A stretch of DNA of 64,000 nt from Magnetococcales bacterium (GCA_015231175.1 JADGBZ010000005.1:1-64000); one strand, 5' to 3'. Positions 25,128-34,829 are shown, counted from the first letter of the stretch. Numbers and translations: made by a program. The notes: a model not told the origin generated them from the sequence alone.

Positions 25128-26678
25128 ATGATGCCTACGCCAGCTTGTGAGATTGCCAACCAGATCCAAACTGTCGGCAAGCCGGTGCCGGGGCATCATC
25201 CCTGGCCGCGTTTTCAGGTCGACGCTGCCACCTGGACCTTGTTCGGCAAGGCCCTGGGGGAGGGATTGTGCAGCCTGTTTGCCTTGTGGGCCGATGCCCA
25301 GGAGGTCCATGCTGCCGTCATGGGACTGCCGGAAGGGGCGATGATCCTTTCGGTGCCGGTGCAGGATGGGGGATATCCGGCCTTGACCCCTGATCACCTG
25401 CCAGCCTTGCGCCTGGAACGGACCGTCCGCGACATGCATGGGCATATTCCCCGTGGTTTGTTGGATGAGCGGCCATGGTTGAACCATGGCGTATGGACAC
25501 AACAGCCCCGCCCCGAGGCCCCGCCTTGCCGTTTGGCCTCGGCAACGGCCTACCCTTTTCTTCCGATCCATGGGGAGGCCCTGCACCAGATTCCGGTTGG
25601 TCCGGTGCATGCGGGTATCATCGAGCCGGGCCATTTTCGTTTTACGGCCAATGGCGAAACCGTGGTGCGTCTGGAGGAGCGTCTGGGCTATGTCCACAAG
25701 GGTGTGGAACGCCTCCTGGAGGACAGGGATATTCCAGAAGCCGCCCGTATCTGCGGGCGCATCTCCGGTGACAGTACCGTCGCTTACGCGGTGGCCTTTG
25801 CCCGGGCCGTTGAGGCGGCCTTGGGCATGCACCCTTCCAGTCGGGCGCATGCCTTGCGGGGCCTGATGGCCGAACTGGAGCGCATGGCGAATCATTGCGG
25901 AGACATTGGATTCATTTGCAACGATGCTGCCTTTTCCATTCTTCAGGCCCATTTTTCCATCCTGCGGGAAGAGGTTCTGCAAATCGCCCACCATTGCTTT
26001 GGTCACCGGTTGATGATGGATCGGGTCGTGCCTGGAGGCGTCACCGTCGATCTTCCCCCCGATGGCAAGCAGCGCCTGCTCGCCTTCCTGGAGAGTTTTG
26101 GCAAACGATTCGATCACCTGATGGCCGTTTACGATACCGTCCCCTCCTTGTTGGATCGTACCCGGGCGACGGGAAATCTGGTCGAAGATTTGGCGCGCCA
26201 ATTTGCCCCCGGCGGGTTTGTAGGCAGGGCTTCCAACCGTGCATTCGATGCCCGGCGTCATTTGGCTTATCCCCCCTACGACACGCTGCATTTTGACGTG
26301 CCGCTGCGCCAGGAGGGAGATGTCCATGCCCGGCTTATGATTCGAGCCGAGGAGGTCCAGCAAAGCGTGAGCATGATTCGGCAGATTCTGGAAAATCCTG
26401 GCGAAGGGCCGTTGCAGGTGCCCGTCATCGCCGAAAATAGAGAAGGGGAGATGATGCCTTCCCTCCACGAGGGGTGTGGCGTCGCCGAGGCGTTTCGGGG
26501 CGATGTGTTCATCTGGGTCCGTCTGGGGCCTGATGGCCGGATTTTGCGCTGTCACCCCCGAGACGCATCCTGGTTTCAATGGCCGCTTCTGGAGGCCTGT
26601 ATCGAGGGCAATATTGTCGCCGACTTTCCGCTCTGCAACAAATCGTTCAACTGTTCCTACTCCGGCCATGACCTTTGA
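25128..26678 (+). CDS. HyfG-like (NuoCD-like) large subunit lacking a complete NiFe site
   Basis: 516 residues from ATG 25128 (GGGGTGAG upstream). The N-terminal ~120 residues are NuoC-like; the rest resembles NuoD/HycE/HyfG, with YVHKGVERLL, RMANHCGDIGF and RASNRAFDARRHL. The two cysteine pairs that hold NiFe in hydrogenases are incomplete. The first is Cys209-Gly-Arg-Ile212, lacking the second Cys and followed by SGDS instead of the usual His context. The C-terminal pair is Cys509-Ser-Tyr-Ser512. One Cys of each pair survives, so hydrogenase activity is not expected. This fits the energy-converting hydrogenase-related (Ehr) group. The true substrate may be a quinone-like or other redox partner. 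Confidence 0.87.
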   Translation: MMPTPACEIANQIQTVGKPVPGHHPWPRFQVDAATWTLFGKALGEGLCSLFALWADAQEVHAAVMGLPEGAMILSVPVQDGGYPALTPDHLPALRLERTVRDMHGHIPRGLLDERPWLNHGVWTQQPRPEAPPCRLASATAYPFLPIHGEALHQIPVGPVHAGIIEPGHFRFTANGETVVRLEERLGYVHKGVERLLEDRDIPEAARICGRISGDSTVAYAVAFARAVEAALGMHPSSRAHALRGLMAELERMANHCGDIGFICNDAAFSILQAHFSILREEVLQIAHHCFGHRLMMDRVVPGGVTVDLPPDGKQRLLAFLESFGKRFDHLMAVYDTVPSLLDRTRATGNLVEDLARQFAPGGFVGRASNRAFDARRHLAYPPYDTLHFDVPLRQEGDVHARLMIRAEEVQQSVSMIRQILENPGEGPLQVPVIAENREGEMMPSLHEGCGVAEAFRGDVFIWVRLGPDGRILRCHPRDASWFQWPLLEACIEGNIVADFPLCNKSFNCSYSGHDL

Positions 26679-26689
26679 GGTGACGTGCG

Positions 26690-27226
26690 ATGCAAAACCT
26701 CCTGGCGCAAGCGCTCTTGCAAGCCCCTGTGACCCTTGCGGCGCCGGAGCCGGATGGTGCCGCCCTGGCTGAGGCGACCCAGGCGATCAAGGATCGTCCC
26801 CGGCGGATGGTGGGGCGTACCATCGCCATTCGGGAGGTGGATGCCGGATCCTGCAACGGTTGTGAATTGGAAGTTCACGCCATGAACAACCCCTTCTACG
26901 ACGTGGAGCGTTTCGGCATCCGATTCGTGGCATCTCCACGCCATGCGGATCTCCTTCTGGTGACCGGGCCTGTGGCCTGCAACATGCGCGAAGGTTTGGA
27001 ACGAACCTACGCTGCGACCCCGGCCCCCAACTGGGTCGTGGCCGTTGGAGATTGCGCCTGCCATGGCGGTGTGTTCAAAAGAAGTTATGCTTGTGTCGGC
27101 GCCGTCAAGGATGTCGTGCCGGTCGATGTGCATATTCCCGGCTGTCCCCCGACCCCGACAGATTTGTTGAAGGGGTTTCTGGCCCTGCTCAAGGCGATCG
27201 AAGATCATCCGCCGGTGCGCGGGTAG
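26690..27226 (+). CDS. HyfI-like (NuoB/PSST) iron-sulfur small subunit
   Basis: 178 residues. It belongs to the NuoB/HyfI 20-kDa family and keeps the ligands of the proximal 4Fe-4S cluster: Cys55 and Cys58 (SCNGCELE), a Cys in GDCACHGG (residues 122/124) and Cys152 (PGCPP). The intact cluster contrasts with the degenerate NiFe site of its large-subunit partner. No HyfA- or HyfH-type ferredoxin subunit follows, so the route by which electrons reach this cluster is not visible. It is the last gene of the operon; its stop lies at the edge of a dispersed intergenic repeat. Confidence 0.9.
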   Translation: MQNLLAQALLQAPVTLAAPEPDGAALAEATQAIKDRPRRMVGRTIAIREVDAGSCNGCELEVHAMNNPFYDVERFGIRFVASPRHADLLLVTGPVACNMREGLERTYAATPAPNWVVAVGDCACHGGVFKRSYACVGAVKDVVPVDVHIPGCPPTPTDLLKGFLALLKAIEDHPPVRG

Positions 27227-27366
27227 GAGTGACCCTTGCAGGAAAAGCTTGGACATGAAAGCCTTTGTCAGGGATTCGCCCCGAACTCCACCAGGACTCC
27301 GTCCTGGACCTGCCAGGGATCCAGCCCCCTGGACCCCGGTTCGTTACCGGGTACCTGGGCAGTTAC
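27219..27366 (-). mobile_element. MITE-like intergenic repeat, copy 1 (reverse orientation)
   Basis: This copy is reverse-oriented relative to the element at 36068-36214 and closely similar to it over most of its length, including the CCAGGAC...GTCCTGG hairpin and the TTCGCCCCGAAC block. The right end (27356-27366, TGGGCAGTTAC) still resembles the terminal repeat. The left end is degenerate and overlaps the hyfI stop, so the left boundary is approximate. It fills most of the hyfI-moaC spacer. Confidence 0.75.
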
Positions 27367-27441
27367 CTGCATCCTTCAATCGTTTTTTGGGTGAGACAGA
27401 ATGGGTATGGGTGTTGGGTGGTTACTTTGGAGGACGGATAG

Positions 27442-27942
27442 ATGCCTCATGAGCAGACGTTGACCCATTTCGATGCCCAGGGGGCCTCGCGTATGGTGGA
27501 CGTGGCGGCCAAGGCGGAGACGGTGCGTCTGGCGGTGGCGACGGGTTGCGTCTCCATGCGACCGGAGACCCTGTCCATGATTCTCGACAAAGGGGCCGCC
27601 AAGGGGGATGTCCTGGAGGTGGCCCGCATCGCGGGTATCATGGCGGCCAAGCGGGTGGATATGCTCATTCCCCTGTGTCACCAGTTGGCCCTGACTTCGG
27701 TGACGGTGGATTTTGTTCCCGATCGGACGAAAAATTGTGTCGGCATCACGGCCCGGGTCACCTGTACTGGTCGCACGGGCGTGGAGATGGAGGCCTTGAC
27801 CGCCGTGGCGGTGACCGGGCTGACCATTTATGACATGTGCAAAAGTGTGGATCGGGAGATGGTCATCGGCGGCATGGGCCTTGTGGAAAAATCGGGTGGT
27901 CGCAGCGGTCATTTCATCAGGTCGGAAGAGGCGGGTGGGTGA
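27442..27942 (+). CDS. moaC: Cyclic pyranopterin monophosphate synthase MoaC
   Basis: 166 residues, full length for MoaC. Family blocks are visible: [67 protein letters not shown] and the conserved [11 protein letters not shown] segment. With MoaA it converts GTP to cyclic pyranopterin monophosphate, the first step of molybdenum cofactor synthesis. The ATG at 27442 is preceded by GGAGG at 8 bp. The last codons overlap the moaA GTG start (GTGA). Confidence 0.96.
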   Translation: MPHEQTLTHFDAQGASRMVDVAAKAETVRLAVATGCVSMRPETLSMILDKGAAKGDVLEVARIAGIMAAKRVDMLIPLCHQLALTSVTVDFVPDRTKNCVGITARVTCTGRTGVEMEALTAVAVTGLTIYDMCKSVDREMVIGGMGLVEKSGGRSGHFIRSEEAGG

Positions 27943-28958
27943 CGGTCCCCCCGGTGTCGTCCATACTGACGGATCTGTATGGCCGGGAGATTCGCTATCT
28001 GCGTCTGTCGGTGACGGAGCGGTGTAATTTTCGCTGCCATTATTGCCGTCTTCCCGCTGGGGAGGGAGCGGAACCCCGACATGAATCCCTGGATTACGCA
28101 GAGATTTTGCGACTGGTGCGTTTGTTCGCGCAGTTGGGGGTGGGGCGTTTTCGCTTGACAGGGGGTGAACCCCTGCTGCGTCGGGATATTCGCGACCTGT
28201 TGGCCGGTATGGTGGCCCTGCCCGGGGTGGAGGAGGTCTCCCTTTCCACCAATGCATTCATGCTGGCGGGCATGGCGCAAGACCTGAAACAATCGGGGCT
28301 GCGCCGGGTCAACATATCATTGGATTCCCTGGATCCGGAGACATTTTCTCACATCACCCGGGGTGGAGATCTGCATCAGGTTTTGGCGGGTATCGATGCG
28401 GCCTTGATGGTCGGATTGGCGCCGGTCAAGATCAATATGGTCGTGATGGGCGGGGTCAACGATCATGAAATTCCCGGCATGATTGCTTATGCCAGGGAGA
28501 AGGGGGCCTTGTTGCGTTTTATCGAGACCATGCCGGTGGGTGTGGCGGGCTCTGCGGTCATGGGGCAATTCATTTCGGCATCCGAGATCGGCGCACGCAT
28601 CCTGGCGGCTTGCGGCAGCGATCTGGTTCCCGTTGATCGTCCCGTAGGCAATGGTCCGGCCAACTATTTCCGCATTCGTGGGTTGGGGGTGGACGTGGGG
28701 ATCATTTCTGCCCTTTCCCAACATTTTTGCGATACCTGCAACCGGGTGCGTCTCACCTCGTGGGGAGATTTGGTCCTTTGCCTGGGCCGGGAAGACAGGG
28801 TCAACCTGCGTGACGCGCTTCGCTCCGGAGCCGACGACGCATCCATGCAAGTGTTGATTCTTCAGGCTGTTCGTCGCAAGCCTCTGGGTCATGGCTTCCA
28901 GAATCACCAGGCAGGGGATGACGCGCACCCCCACGCCATGGCGACTCTGGGTGGGTGA
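27939..28958 (+). CDS. moaA: GTP 3',8-cyclase MoaA (radical SAM)
   Basis: 339 residues from GTG 27939, overlapping moaC by 4 bp, with GGAAGAGG just upstream. The radical SAM cluster motif is CNFRCHYC. The second C-terminal cluster motif CDTCNRVRL with a third Cys in LVLCLG is present, followed by the conserved C-terminal Gly-Gly (ATLGG) needed for activity in MoaA. It catalyses the rearrangement of GTP used by MoaC. Other moa, mog or moe genes are not in the window. It is convergent with the TAXI-type gene, with only 7 bp between them. Confidence 0.95.
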   Translation: MTVPPVSSILTDLYGREIRYLRLSVTERCNFRCHYCRLPAGEGAEPRHESLDYAEILRLVRLFAQLGVGRFRLTGGEPLLRRDIRDLLAGMVALPGVEEVSLSTNAFMLAGMAQDLKQSGLRRVNISLDSLDPETFSHITRGGDLHQVLAGIDAALMVGLAPVKINMVVMGGVNDHEIPGMIAYAREKGALLRFIETMPVGVAGSAVMGQFISASEIGARILAACGSDLVPVDRPVGNGPANYFRIRGLGVDVGIISALSQHFCDTCNRVRLTSWGDLVLCLGREDRVNLRDALRSGADDASMQVLILQAVRRKPLGHGFQNHQAGDDAHPHAMATLGG

Positions 28959-28965
28959 CTGGGAT

Positions 28966-29796
28966 CTACTTTTTCAGTTCCTTGACATAGTTGATGGTGG
29001 CCTGGGAGACCAGGGCGTGGATTCTGGCCGTTTTCCGATTGGTTGCCACGGTGGGATAGTGGAACAGGACCGTTCCAAACGTCAGCACGTCCACGCTTGA
29101 AAACCACCCCTTCAAAAGCTTGGGATATTTTTTTCCATCCAGGCTGAAGCTTTTGAACCCTTTCGGGACACTCACATTGATATCCATGATTTTGATAAAT
29201 TTTCCTGCATCATCAAGATCTTTCGTCAAGGGTGAGTCAAGGCCGGAGGCCGCAAAGGCGCACCCCAGGTGACCGTCGATGACATCCTTGATGGCATCCG
29301 TAAAGGGAATGGGTGAGGTTTTGAGCGCGGCGAGTTTGGCGTTTTCCGCGACCAGATGTTTCCAGGTCCAGTTGGCGGTCGACATGCCGTCGCCGACGGC
29401 GATCATGGCGCCTTCGGGTTTCAGATCCTTCAAACTGGACGCCTTGCCTACCACGGATGCGGAACAGACCATCAGGGTGTAGGAGTCGAACAGGTTGGCC
29501 ACCACGGGCAGATTGGCTTGATCCATCACCATGGGCAGGGGGGCGATGCCATATTGACACTCTTTTCTGCCTACCCGGACGACATTGTCGACGCCTCCCG
29601 ACGTGGAGACAACCTCAAATTCAGCGTCCGAAGCCGGGATGCGTTTCGCCAGATCCTGGGCAAATTTTTGGTAAGACAACCCTTCGGGTCCGCCGCAGAT
29701 TTTGATTTTTTGGGGCGGGGTGGCATCGGCTGCATGGCCAATGGGAAAAGATGCCAAGGTGGCACAGGTCGCAAGCATGGCCGCAAGTTTTTTCAT
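28966..29796 (-). CDS. TAXI/NMT1-type periplasmic solute-binding protein
   Basis: 276 residues with a clear signal peptide (MKKLAAMLATCATLASF...HAAD). The mature protein resembles TAXI-family TRAP binding proteins and NMT1-like proteins: KICGGPEGLSYQKFAQDLAKR, VVSTSGGVDNV, VGDGMSTANWTWKHL. The ligand cannot be told from sequence. No TRAP membrane subunits (DctM/DctQ) or ABC permease lie next to it, so it may work with a distant transporter or as a periplasmic sensor partner. It is divergent from the peroxiredoxin gene. Confidence 0.78.
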   Translation of the reverse strand: MKKLAAMLATCATLASFPIGHAADATPPQKIKICGGPEGLSYQKFAQDLAKRIPASDAEFEVVSTSGGVDNVVRVGRKECQYGIAPLPMVMDQANLPVVANLFDSYTLMVCSASVVGKASSLKDLKPEGAMIAVGDGMSTANWTWKHLVAENAKLAALKTSPIPFTDAIKDVIDGHLGCAFAASGLDSPLTKDLDDAGKFIKIMDINVSVPKGFKSFSLDGKKYPKLLKGWFSSVDVLTFGTVLFHYPTVATNRKTARIHALVSQATINYVKELKK

Positions 29797-29974
29797 GGTC
29801 TTTGATCTCCATTGAATGATTGTGGCAAGTCAGGTATCCATAGCGGACACTTGGGCTCGGAGGCAGGCCGCATCGATAGAGGCTCCATTCAACTCCCAAA
29901 GGGTGCCCAAGGGAAGGGATTGCAGCAGTCAGGAAGGTGTTGAACATTGGCTCCGAGGATTTGTTGGAGGGCGT

Positions 29975-30448
29975 ATGTTGCAGGTTGGCCAGAACATTCC
30001 AGATTCGCTGGCGCCGGACCAGTTTGGCAAGGAGCGGCGTTTGTACGGACTCCTGGGCGCCAAAGGGGGGGTGATCTATTTTTATCCCAAGGACAATACG
30101 CCCGGGTGTACGTTGGAGGCCCAGGATTTTCAGGCGCATGGCGGGGATTTCCAGGCGATGGGTTATGCCATCGTCGGTATTTCCAAAGACTCGGTTCCGT
30201 CCCACGAAAAATTTTGTGCAAAATATCAACTGGGCTTCACCCTGCTGAGCGACCAGGATGGCCGCTTGTGTGAAGGCTTTGGGGTCTGGCAGGAGAAGAA
30301 GAATTATGGCAAAACGTACATGGGCATCGTGCGCGCCACATTCGTAGTCGATGCCCATGGGTTGATTCAACAGGTGTATCCGAAGGTCAAAACCAAAGGC
30401 CATGCCGAACAGGTGTTGCAGGATTTGCGGCGACGAACCACCGAATGA
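29975..30448 (+). CDS. bcp: Bcp/PrxQ-type peroxiredoxin
   Basis: 157 residues from ATG 29975, preceded by TTGGAGG; the longer open frame from 29816 lacks a site. The thioredoxin fold and peroxidatic Cys motif (DNTPGCTLEAQDF) match the bacterioferritin-comigratory protein family, which reduces hydrogen and alkyl peroxides. The resolving Cys five residues on, present in the E. coli-type CTxxAC motif, is Gln here, so the protein is probably 1-Cys or uses one of the later cysteines (KFCAKY, RLCEGF). The conserved Arg lies in IVRATFVVD. It is a single gene with a 178-bp divergent upstream region. Confidence 0.9.
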   Translation: MLQVGQNIPDSLAPDQFGKERRLYGLLGAKGGVIYFYPKDNTPGCTLEAQDFQAHGGDFQAMGYAIVGISKDSVPSHEKFCAKYQLGFTLLSDQDGRLCEGFGVWQEKKNYGKTYMGIVRATFVVDAHGLIQQVYPKVKTKGHAEQVLQDLRRRTTE

Positions 30449-30476
30449 GCGCTGGCAGAGCCAGGGTGTGATCACG

Positions 30477-30623
30477 GCAACGACTCGGTACCCTTTCAAG
30501 AAAAGCCTGGATATGAAAGCTTTTATCTGGGCTTTGCCCCGAACTTCACCGGAGCTCTCTCCTGGTCCTGGCAGGGTACAGGCTCCCTGGGCCTCGGTGT
30601 GTTGCCGGGTGCTGAGTGGTTGC
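30477..30623 (-). mobile_element. MITE-like intergenic repeat, copy 2 (147 bp, reverse orientation)
   Basis: This copy has imperfect 11-bp terminal inverted repeats, GCAACGACTCG at 30477-30487 and TGAGTGGTTGC at 30613-30623 (9 of 11 complementary). Its length, 147 bp, equals that of the well-bounded copy at 36068-36214. The core (TATGAAAGCTTTTATCTGGG, then TTGCCCCGAAC) is diverged. No target duplication is seen, suggesting an older insertion. It lies just upstream of the EamA gene. Confidence 0.8.
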
Positions 30624-30652
30624 GGAGACTTGGCGATTCTGGAGTGACATGG

Positions 30653-31546
30653 ATGCCCATCTGGGTGGCTTTTCTTCTGGTGACGGTGATTTGGGGCAGT
30701 ACTCCTCTGGCTGTACAGTGGAGTCAGGGGGGCGGTGGTTATTTGTTTGCAGTGACGGCCCGCATCGCCATTGGGGCGGTGCTGTTTTTGTTCCTGATTC
30801 CTTGGTTGCGCCGGCGACCGGTGGGGTTCAGACAGCTTGTCATCGTCTCCTTGATTGCTGGATTGAACCTGTTTGCCTCCATGTTTTGTGTGTACTGGGG
30901 TGCGCGTTTCATTCCATCGGGCTGGATTTCGGTGTTATTTGGACTTGGTCCCGTGTTGACGGGAGTGATGGCTGCGCTGTGGTTGCGGGAGCCGTTTACG
31001 TCGGAAAAGATTCTCGGGTCGTTGATCGGCCTGGGTGGATTGATAACCATTTTTGGCCAGGGCGGCGCTTTGGGTGAGCAGACCTTGGTGGGGATAGGCG
31101 CCCTGCTGTTGGCTGTCCTGATCTATTCGGCAGGGAATATTGGCATCAAACGTTTTGGGGAGGGGGTCTCGCCCTTGTGGGTGACGGCTGGCTCCCTCTG
31201 GGTCGCTCTGCCGCTTTATGCTCTTTCCCTCTGGCTTTCCGGGGTCTCCTGGCCCAGGGAGATTCCCATCCGGGCGGAGCTGGCCATCTTTTACCTCGGG
31301 TTGGTCGCCAATGGCGTCGGATTCGTGTGTTTTTATTATTTGCTCAGTCGGGTCAGCGCGGCCAATGCGGTTCTGGTCACCTTGAGCGCCCCCGTGTTGG
31401 CTTTGTGGATAGGCTTTGCTTTCAACCAGGAGAGTCTGCGCGGCGGCGTTGTTTTGGGAACCTCCCTTATCCTGGGAGGGTTGAGCATGTTTCAGTGGGG
31501 TTCTATTTTGTTGAAACGTCGTGTCGTTGCGCCTGCAACACGTTGA
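30653..31546 (+). CDS. EamA/DMT-superfamily permease
   Basis: 297 residues from ATG 30653, preceded by TGGAG at 9 bp. There are ten hydrophobic helices in the two-repeat EamA arrangement, with the typical opening VTVIWGSTPLAVQWS and LLSRVSAANAVLVTLSAPV in the second half. Members export amino acids, nucleotides or other small metabolites; the substrate cannot be deduced. Its 3' end overlaps a possible GTG start of the following kinase gene, but the preferred kinase ATG is 28 bp downstream. Confidence 0.88.
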   Translation: MPIWVAFLLVTVIWGSTPLAVQWSQGGGGYLFAVTARIAIGAVLFLFLIPWLRRRPVGFRQLVIVSLIAGLNLFASMFCVYWGARFIPSGWISVLFGLGPVLTGVMAALWLREPFTSEKILGSLIGLGGLITIFGQGGALGEQTLVGIGALLLAVLIYSAGNIGIKRFGEGVSPLWVTAGSLWVALPLYALSLWLSGVSWPREIPIRAELAIFYLGLVANGVGFVCFYYLLSRVSAANAVLVTLSAPVLALWIGFAFNQESLRGGVVLGTSLILGGLSMFQWGSILLKRRVVAPATR

Positions 31547-31574
31547 ATCCGCCGAGGTGCCATCAGGTCTGCCC

Positions 31575-34500
31575 ATGTCCGACAATGAGGAGAAATTTCC
31601 GGACGCACTGGCCCAGGATACATGGATCCGCAAACATGATTCTGCCCGCCACCTTCTGGAAAAACAGATACAGCGTTCTCTGGGTCTGCGTGATGTCGAA
31701 CAGGTCTCCGACTTTTTGTTGGGCCTGAATGCGATGGGGGGAGATCCTGATCCGGAACGGATGGAGTCGTTCCGGGTGGGGTTGGCGCAGTTGTTCGAGC
31801 AGGTCATCCAGACCTATGAACGGTTTGAGGAAGATTCCCTGCTGCGGCAAAGACGGTTGCGCGCTAGTTCGGAGGAGTTGCAACGAGCCAACGCGCAGTT
31901 GCGGGAAGAGAGCGAAAAAAATCTCCAGGTTATTGACTCCCTGCGGCATACTGCCAACGAATTGTTGCGTTCGACCGGCCACGCAGAGATTGGCTCCGAT
32001 GATGCCAGTCTGGAAAAATTGTCGTCACTGATGGCTGAATTGGTGCGAGAAAAAGGGGCGATCCAGCGCGAATTGGAGCGGCAGAAATTTGCCCTGGATC
32101 AACACGCGATTGTGACTATTGCCGATGTGCGGGGGCGTATCACCTATGCCAATGACCGGTTTTGTCAAATCAGTGGTTACTCTCTGGAGGAGTTGATTGG
32201 TCGCGATCATCGTATTGTCAACTCTCGTTACCACGACAAGGCATTCTTCCAGGAGATGTGGCGGACCATTACCCGGGGTGAGGTATGGCATGGCTCGGTG
32301 TGCAACCGCGCCAAGAGCGGTTCCCTTTATTGGGTGGCTGCCACGGTGGTGCCTTTTTTGGACGACCGTGGGCGTCCGATTCAATACATCGGCATTCGCA
32401 CCGACATCACACACCAAAAAAAAATGGAAGAGACTGTTGCCGAGAGCCGGCGGTTTTTGCAGGGCATTACCGACTCCATGGGGGATGGCGTCTTTGCCCT
32501 GGATCGATGGGGATACTGCACCTTCCTCAACCCCGAAGCCGAGCGCATACTCGGCTGGACCCTTGCCGAGATGAAGGGGACCACTTTCCATGATGCCGTC
32601 CATTTCCAGGATGGGTTGGGTCGTCCGGTGACCGAGGAGGCCTGTCCGGCGCGGCAGATCATGGCGGCTGGCCTGGTCTTCCGCTCGGATGAGGATATTT
32701 TTACGCGGCGTGATGGGGAACGCTTTCCGGTCTCCATGGTGGCTGTGCCCATGTGGGAGGAGGGGCGGATCAATGGTTCGGTGGGTGTTTTCCGCGATAT
32801 CACCGAACAAATACGCATTCAGGAAGCCTTGCGCAAAAGCATGGAGCAGGCCGAAAGCGCCAACCGCTCCAAAAGCGAATTTTTGGCCAACATGAGTCAC
32901 GAAATCCGGACCCCCATGAATGCCATCATTGGCATGAGCCATCTGGTTTTGCAGGGCCATCTGGAACAACGACAGCGGGAACAAGTGCAGACCATCCACA
33001 AGGCAGGACAGTCCCTGTTACGTATTATCAACGACATACTGGATTTTTCCAAGATCGAGGCCGGGCGGCTCGATCTGGAACGGGTGGCGTTTCGCCTGGA
33101 AGATGTGTTCGATACCCTGGCGGGTTTGGTCACCCTGGAGGCGCACAATAAAGGGTTGGAAATACTGTTGCAAATCGATCCACAACTTCCCAGAGTGATG
33201 CTCGGGGATCCTTTGCGTCTGCATCAGGTTTTGCTGAATTTGTTGAACAATGCCATAAAATTCACCTCTGCCGGCGATGTCTCCCTGCTGGCCAGGCACA
33301 TGGAATCCGACGAAGAGAGTATCACCGTCCATTTTGCCATACGCGACACGGGCATTGGTCTGACCGAGGAGGAACGGTCCAAGTTGTTCCGCTCGTTTTC
33401 CCAGGTGGATGCCTCCATGACGCGGCGGTATGGGGGAACCGGGTTGGGGCTGGCCATCAGCAAACGGTTGGTTGAGCTGATGGGGGGAGAGATCGGACTG
33501 GAGAGCGTTCCCGGCCAGGGGAGCACATTCTGGTGTACGGCCAAATTTGGATCGCATGCCGGTGTGGGCCGGTGGATAGGGTCGCCGGGACCGGATTTAT
33601 GCGATGTACCGGTCTTGCTTGTGGATGACAACGCCAGAGCGCGGGCGATCCAAGCCGAGATTTTGACCAGGGCTTCCTGTCAAGTGACCTTGGCTGCCTC
33701 CGGATCCGAGGCCCTACAGATTGTGCAGAGTACAGACAAACATTTTCGTCTGTTGATCATCGATTCCGACATGCCGGCCTGGGATGGACCGGAGACAGCG
33801 AGGCGGCTTCTGGAACATCTGCACCCGGCAAGGCCGGAGGTGCTGATGTTGCATCATAGCCTTGATCGGGAACCGGTGTGGAACCAATGTGGAAAGATGG
33901 GTATCCGCTGGTTTCTCTGCAAACCGGTGAGCCCGTCACGCCTTCTGGATGGGGTGATGGGCTCCTTGGGTTACAAGGTTCGCCGTCAGGAGGGGTGGGA
34001 CGATTCCGGTCGCCCTCCCCTGTCGGAAGGGATCATGGGAATTCTGCGTGGAAAACAGATTCTTCTGGTCGAAGACAACAATGTCAATCAACAGGTGGCT
34101 CTGGGGCTGCTGGAGTTGGCTGGCATGAAAAGTTCCGTGGCTCGCCATGGAGGTGAGGCCGTGGAGATGGTCCGTGAAGGTTCCTTCGATATCATCCTGA
34201 TGGATGTGCAAATGCCGGAGATGGATGGTTATGAGGCGACACGCAGAATTCGCAAATTATCCGGCAAAGAAGGCATACCCATCATTGCCATGACCGCAGG
34301 CGCCATGCTCGGTGATCGCGAACGTTGCCTGCATGTCGGTATGAATGACCATCTTGGTAAACCGATTGATTCCACAAGCCTGTTTACCCTTTTGGCGTAT
34401 TGGTTGGAAGGAGATCGCTCCTCTCTGGCGCCGTCATGGCCAGTGGGGGGTGATCCGCAGGTGGGTTTGCGGAATCGGTCCGATTCGTTGTATCCCACCT

Positions 34501-34829
34501 CAGGGTTGACCCACCAGGTCAAGTTGGCGGAAAATGCCCTTCCCGGTGGGTTTCAAAGCGAGAGAGGTGATGCGGAAGACGACCATTTTGGGGAGGCCAA
34601 AAGAAAACTCCTGGTGACTGCTTTGCAGGATCTGGCGGCGCTGCTTCCTTCGCGTCAGCCACGCGCCTGCCGGTCTGCTCTGGAGAGAGTCAAGTCCCTG
34701 GCTTGGCCCGCCTCTCTGTGGGGGCAGATGGATGCCCTGGAAAAACGGATTCTGCGTTATCGATTTCGTGAAGCTCAAGCGGATCTGGAACACCTCCTGA
34801 TGGTGTTGGAGAGAGTGATCGATGAATAA
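31575..34829 (+). CDS. Soluble PAS-PAS hybrid histidine kinase with two receiver domains
   Basis: 1084 residues from ATG 31575. An N-terminal ~170-residue helical region with a coiled coil (around residues 95-125) is followed by two PAS domains (~180-300 and ~300-420), HisKA with His442 (NMSHEIRTPMNAI), HATPase_c (DTGIGL, GTGLGLAIS), REC1 (~680-800, LLIIDSDMP) and REC2 (~830-950, Asp877 in LMDVQMPEMDG). About 130 C-terminal residues resemble an Hpt-type helical bundle without an obvious His. No membrane segment is present, so it senses a cytosolic signal, perhaps redox or O2 through PAS. Its stop overlaps the HD-GYP gene by 8 bp, indicating that the two form a signalling pair. Confidence 0.9.
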   Translation: MSDNEEKFPDALAQDTWIRKHDSARHLLEKQIQRSLGLRDVEQVSDFLLGLNAMGGDPDPERMESFRVGLAQLFEQVIQTYERFEEDSLLRQRRLRASSEELQRANAQLREESEKNLQVIDSLRHTANELLRSTGHAEIGSDDASLEKLSSLMAELVREKGAIQRELERQKFALDQHAIVTIADVRGRITYANDRFCQISGYSLEELIGRDHRIVNSRYHDKAFFQEMWRTITRGEVWHGSVCNRAKSGSLYWVAATVVPFLDDRGRPIQYIGIRTDITHQKKMEETVAESRRFLQGITDSMGDGVFALDRWGYCTFLNPEAERILGWTLAEMKGTTFHDAVHFQDGLGRPVTEEACPARQIMAAGLVFRSDEDIFTRRDGERFPVSMVAVPMWEEGRINGSVGVFRDITEQIRIQEALRKSMEQAESANRSKSEFLANMSHEIRTPMNAIIGMSHLVLQGHLEQRQREQVQTIHKAGQSLLRIINDILDFSKIEAGRLDLERVAFRLEDVFDTLAGLVTLEAHNKGLEILLQIDPQLPRVMLGDPLRLHQVLLNLLNNAIKFTSAGDVSLLARHMESDEESITVHFAIRDTGIGLTEEERSKLFRSFSQVDASMTRRYGGTGLGLAISKRLVELMGGEIGLESVPGQGSTFWCTAKFGSHAGVGRWIGSPGPDLCDVPVLLVDDNARARAIQAEILTRASCQVTLAASGSEALQIVQSTDKHFRLLIIDSDMPAWDGPETARRLLEHLHPARPEVLMLHHSLDREPVWNQCGKMGIRWFLCKPVSPSRLLDGVMGSLGYKVRRQEGWDDSGRPPLSEGIMGILRGKQILLVEDNNVNQQVALGLLELAGMKSSVARHGGEAVEMVREGSFDIILMDVQMPEMDGYEATRRIRKLSGKEGIPIIAMTAGAMLGDRERCLHVGMNDHLGKPIDSTSLFTLLAYWLEGDRSSLAPSWPVGGDPQVGLRNRSDSLYPTSGLTHQVKLAENALPGGFQSERGDAEDDHFGEAKRKLLVTALQDLAALLPSRQPRACRSALERVKSLAWPASLWGQMDALEKRILRYRFREAQADLEHLLMVLERVIDE

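Noticed and set aside
25128-26678. Functional [NiFe]-hydrogenase large subunit
   Set aside because: Only one cysteine of each NiFe-binding pair is present (C209 and C509), so a catalytic NiFe centre is not supported.
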